This document shows, in pieces, positions 63,594-64,000 of a stretch of 64,000 bases of DNA (its first letter is position 1; the number at the start of each line of letters is the position of its first letter). Under the pieces are notes generated by a model that was not told the origin of the DNA, did no database searches, and saw only the letters and a list, made by a program, of their open reading frames with translations. Location of the stretch: assembly GCA_037074765.1 (NCBI GenBank), contig JBAMDO010000578.1:186001-250000 (forward strand), in the 5' to 3' direction. The position numbers and the translations under genes were made by a program. The stretch is from Mansonella perstans (taxonomy: Eukaryota; Nematoda; Chromadorea; Rhabditida; Onchocercidae).

Positions 63594-64000
63594 CTATAAA
63601 ATTAGCATAGCAAAATATATCAATAATAATTAAATAAATGTTTGACCGATCTATTTGGAAGATGGTGATAAATAAATGAATTAATTATAAATGTATTTGG
63701 TGACTTGTACGAAAAGTTACGGCTATCCTTAACCTGAATAGCTGTATCTATGCAAGTTGTATGCAAACATAGGAGCAGGTCAAAATAATGGATGAGGTCA
63801 AAATAAAGATATGCTGATTGCTACGTATGGTTGATGAAGTAAACATCTATGAACAAATCTTTCGCTTCATTACTCACTTACTCAATTAAATGTTTAATAT
63901 GAAAATTTTCATCAAAAGGATTTTCCTTATAGCGCAACAGTAATCTGAATGTAAGCTAAATCTTCTGAATCACTGATGTAAAGATGAAATACAAAAAAAA

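Noticed and set aside
1..64000. CRISPR array, bacterial operon or DNA transposon
   Set aside because: No regularly spaced direct repeats, no transposase or reverse-transcriptase motif, and genes are intron-rich eukaryotic.

Overview
The window is nuclear DNA from a nematode, most likely a parasitic clade III (filarial-type) species. It is strongly AT-rich. Protein genes are split into many exons of about 60-380 bp, with TTTCAG/TTTTAG acceptors, and several starts sit just behind acceptor-like sites with no upstream coding exon, as expected for spliced-leader trans-splicing. A cuticle collagen, an innexin, a DB-module secreted protein and tau-tubulin-kinase-like kinases are nematode hallmarks. 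The species call is inference. All exon models were built by hand from splice signals, reading-frame continuity and remembered family sequence; no search was run.

Layout, left to right. 185-1734 (+): C-terminal exons of SNW1/SKIP (skp-1), a spliceosome and transcription co-factor. 4483-9490 (+): complete RMI1 (C. elegans rmh-1 type), the OB-fold partner of BLM/TOP3. 10882-14163 (-): a complete TTBK/CK1-like pseudokinase lacking the key catalytic residues. 14553-16333 (-): a cuticle collagen, just upstream of the pseudokinase in transcription order. 17920-18635 (-): NDUFA2, a complex I subunit. 19560-31978 (+): a 30-exon gene encoding a KANSL3/NSL3-like protein with a very long disordered N-terminal extension, transcribed divergently from NDUFA2. 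34430-36391 (+): a small secreted DB-module protein. 36392-47843: about 11.4 kb with no recognisable coding sequence. 47844-52873 (+): an innexin gap-junction channel. 54558-60635 (-): ZC3H14/SUT-2, a poly(A)-binding CCCH zinc-finger protein, with all 18 exons resolved. 61989-63593 (-, running off the right edge): an apparently active TTBK-like kinase.

The genes are mostly independent housekeeping and structural genes rather than a pathway. SNW1, RMI1, KANSL3 and ZC3H14 are nuclear (splicing, genome stability, chromatin acetylation, poly(A) RNA). Collagen, innexin and the DB protein serve cuticle and cell-surface biology. The window does not contain an obvious new system. The most unusual items are the pseudokinase and its closeness to the collagen gene, the size of the KANSL3-like protein, two probable GC-AG introns, an ATG placed exactly at the predicted trans-splice site of NDUFA2, and a two-exon 46-residue ORF between the innexin and ZC3H14.
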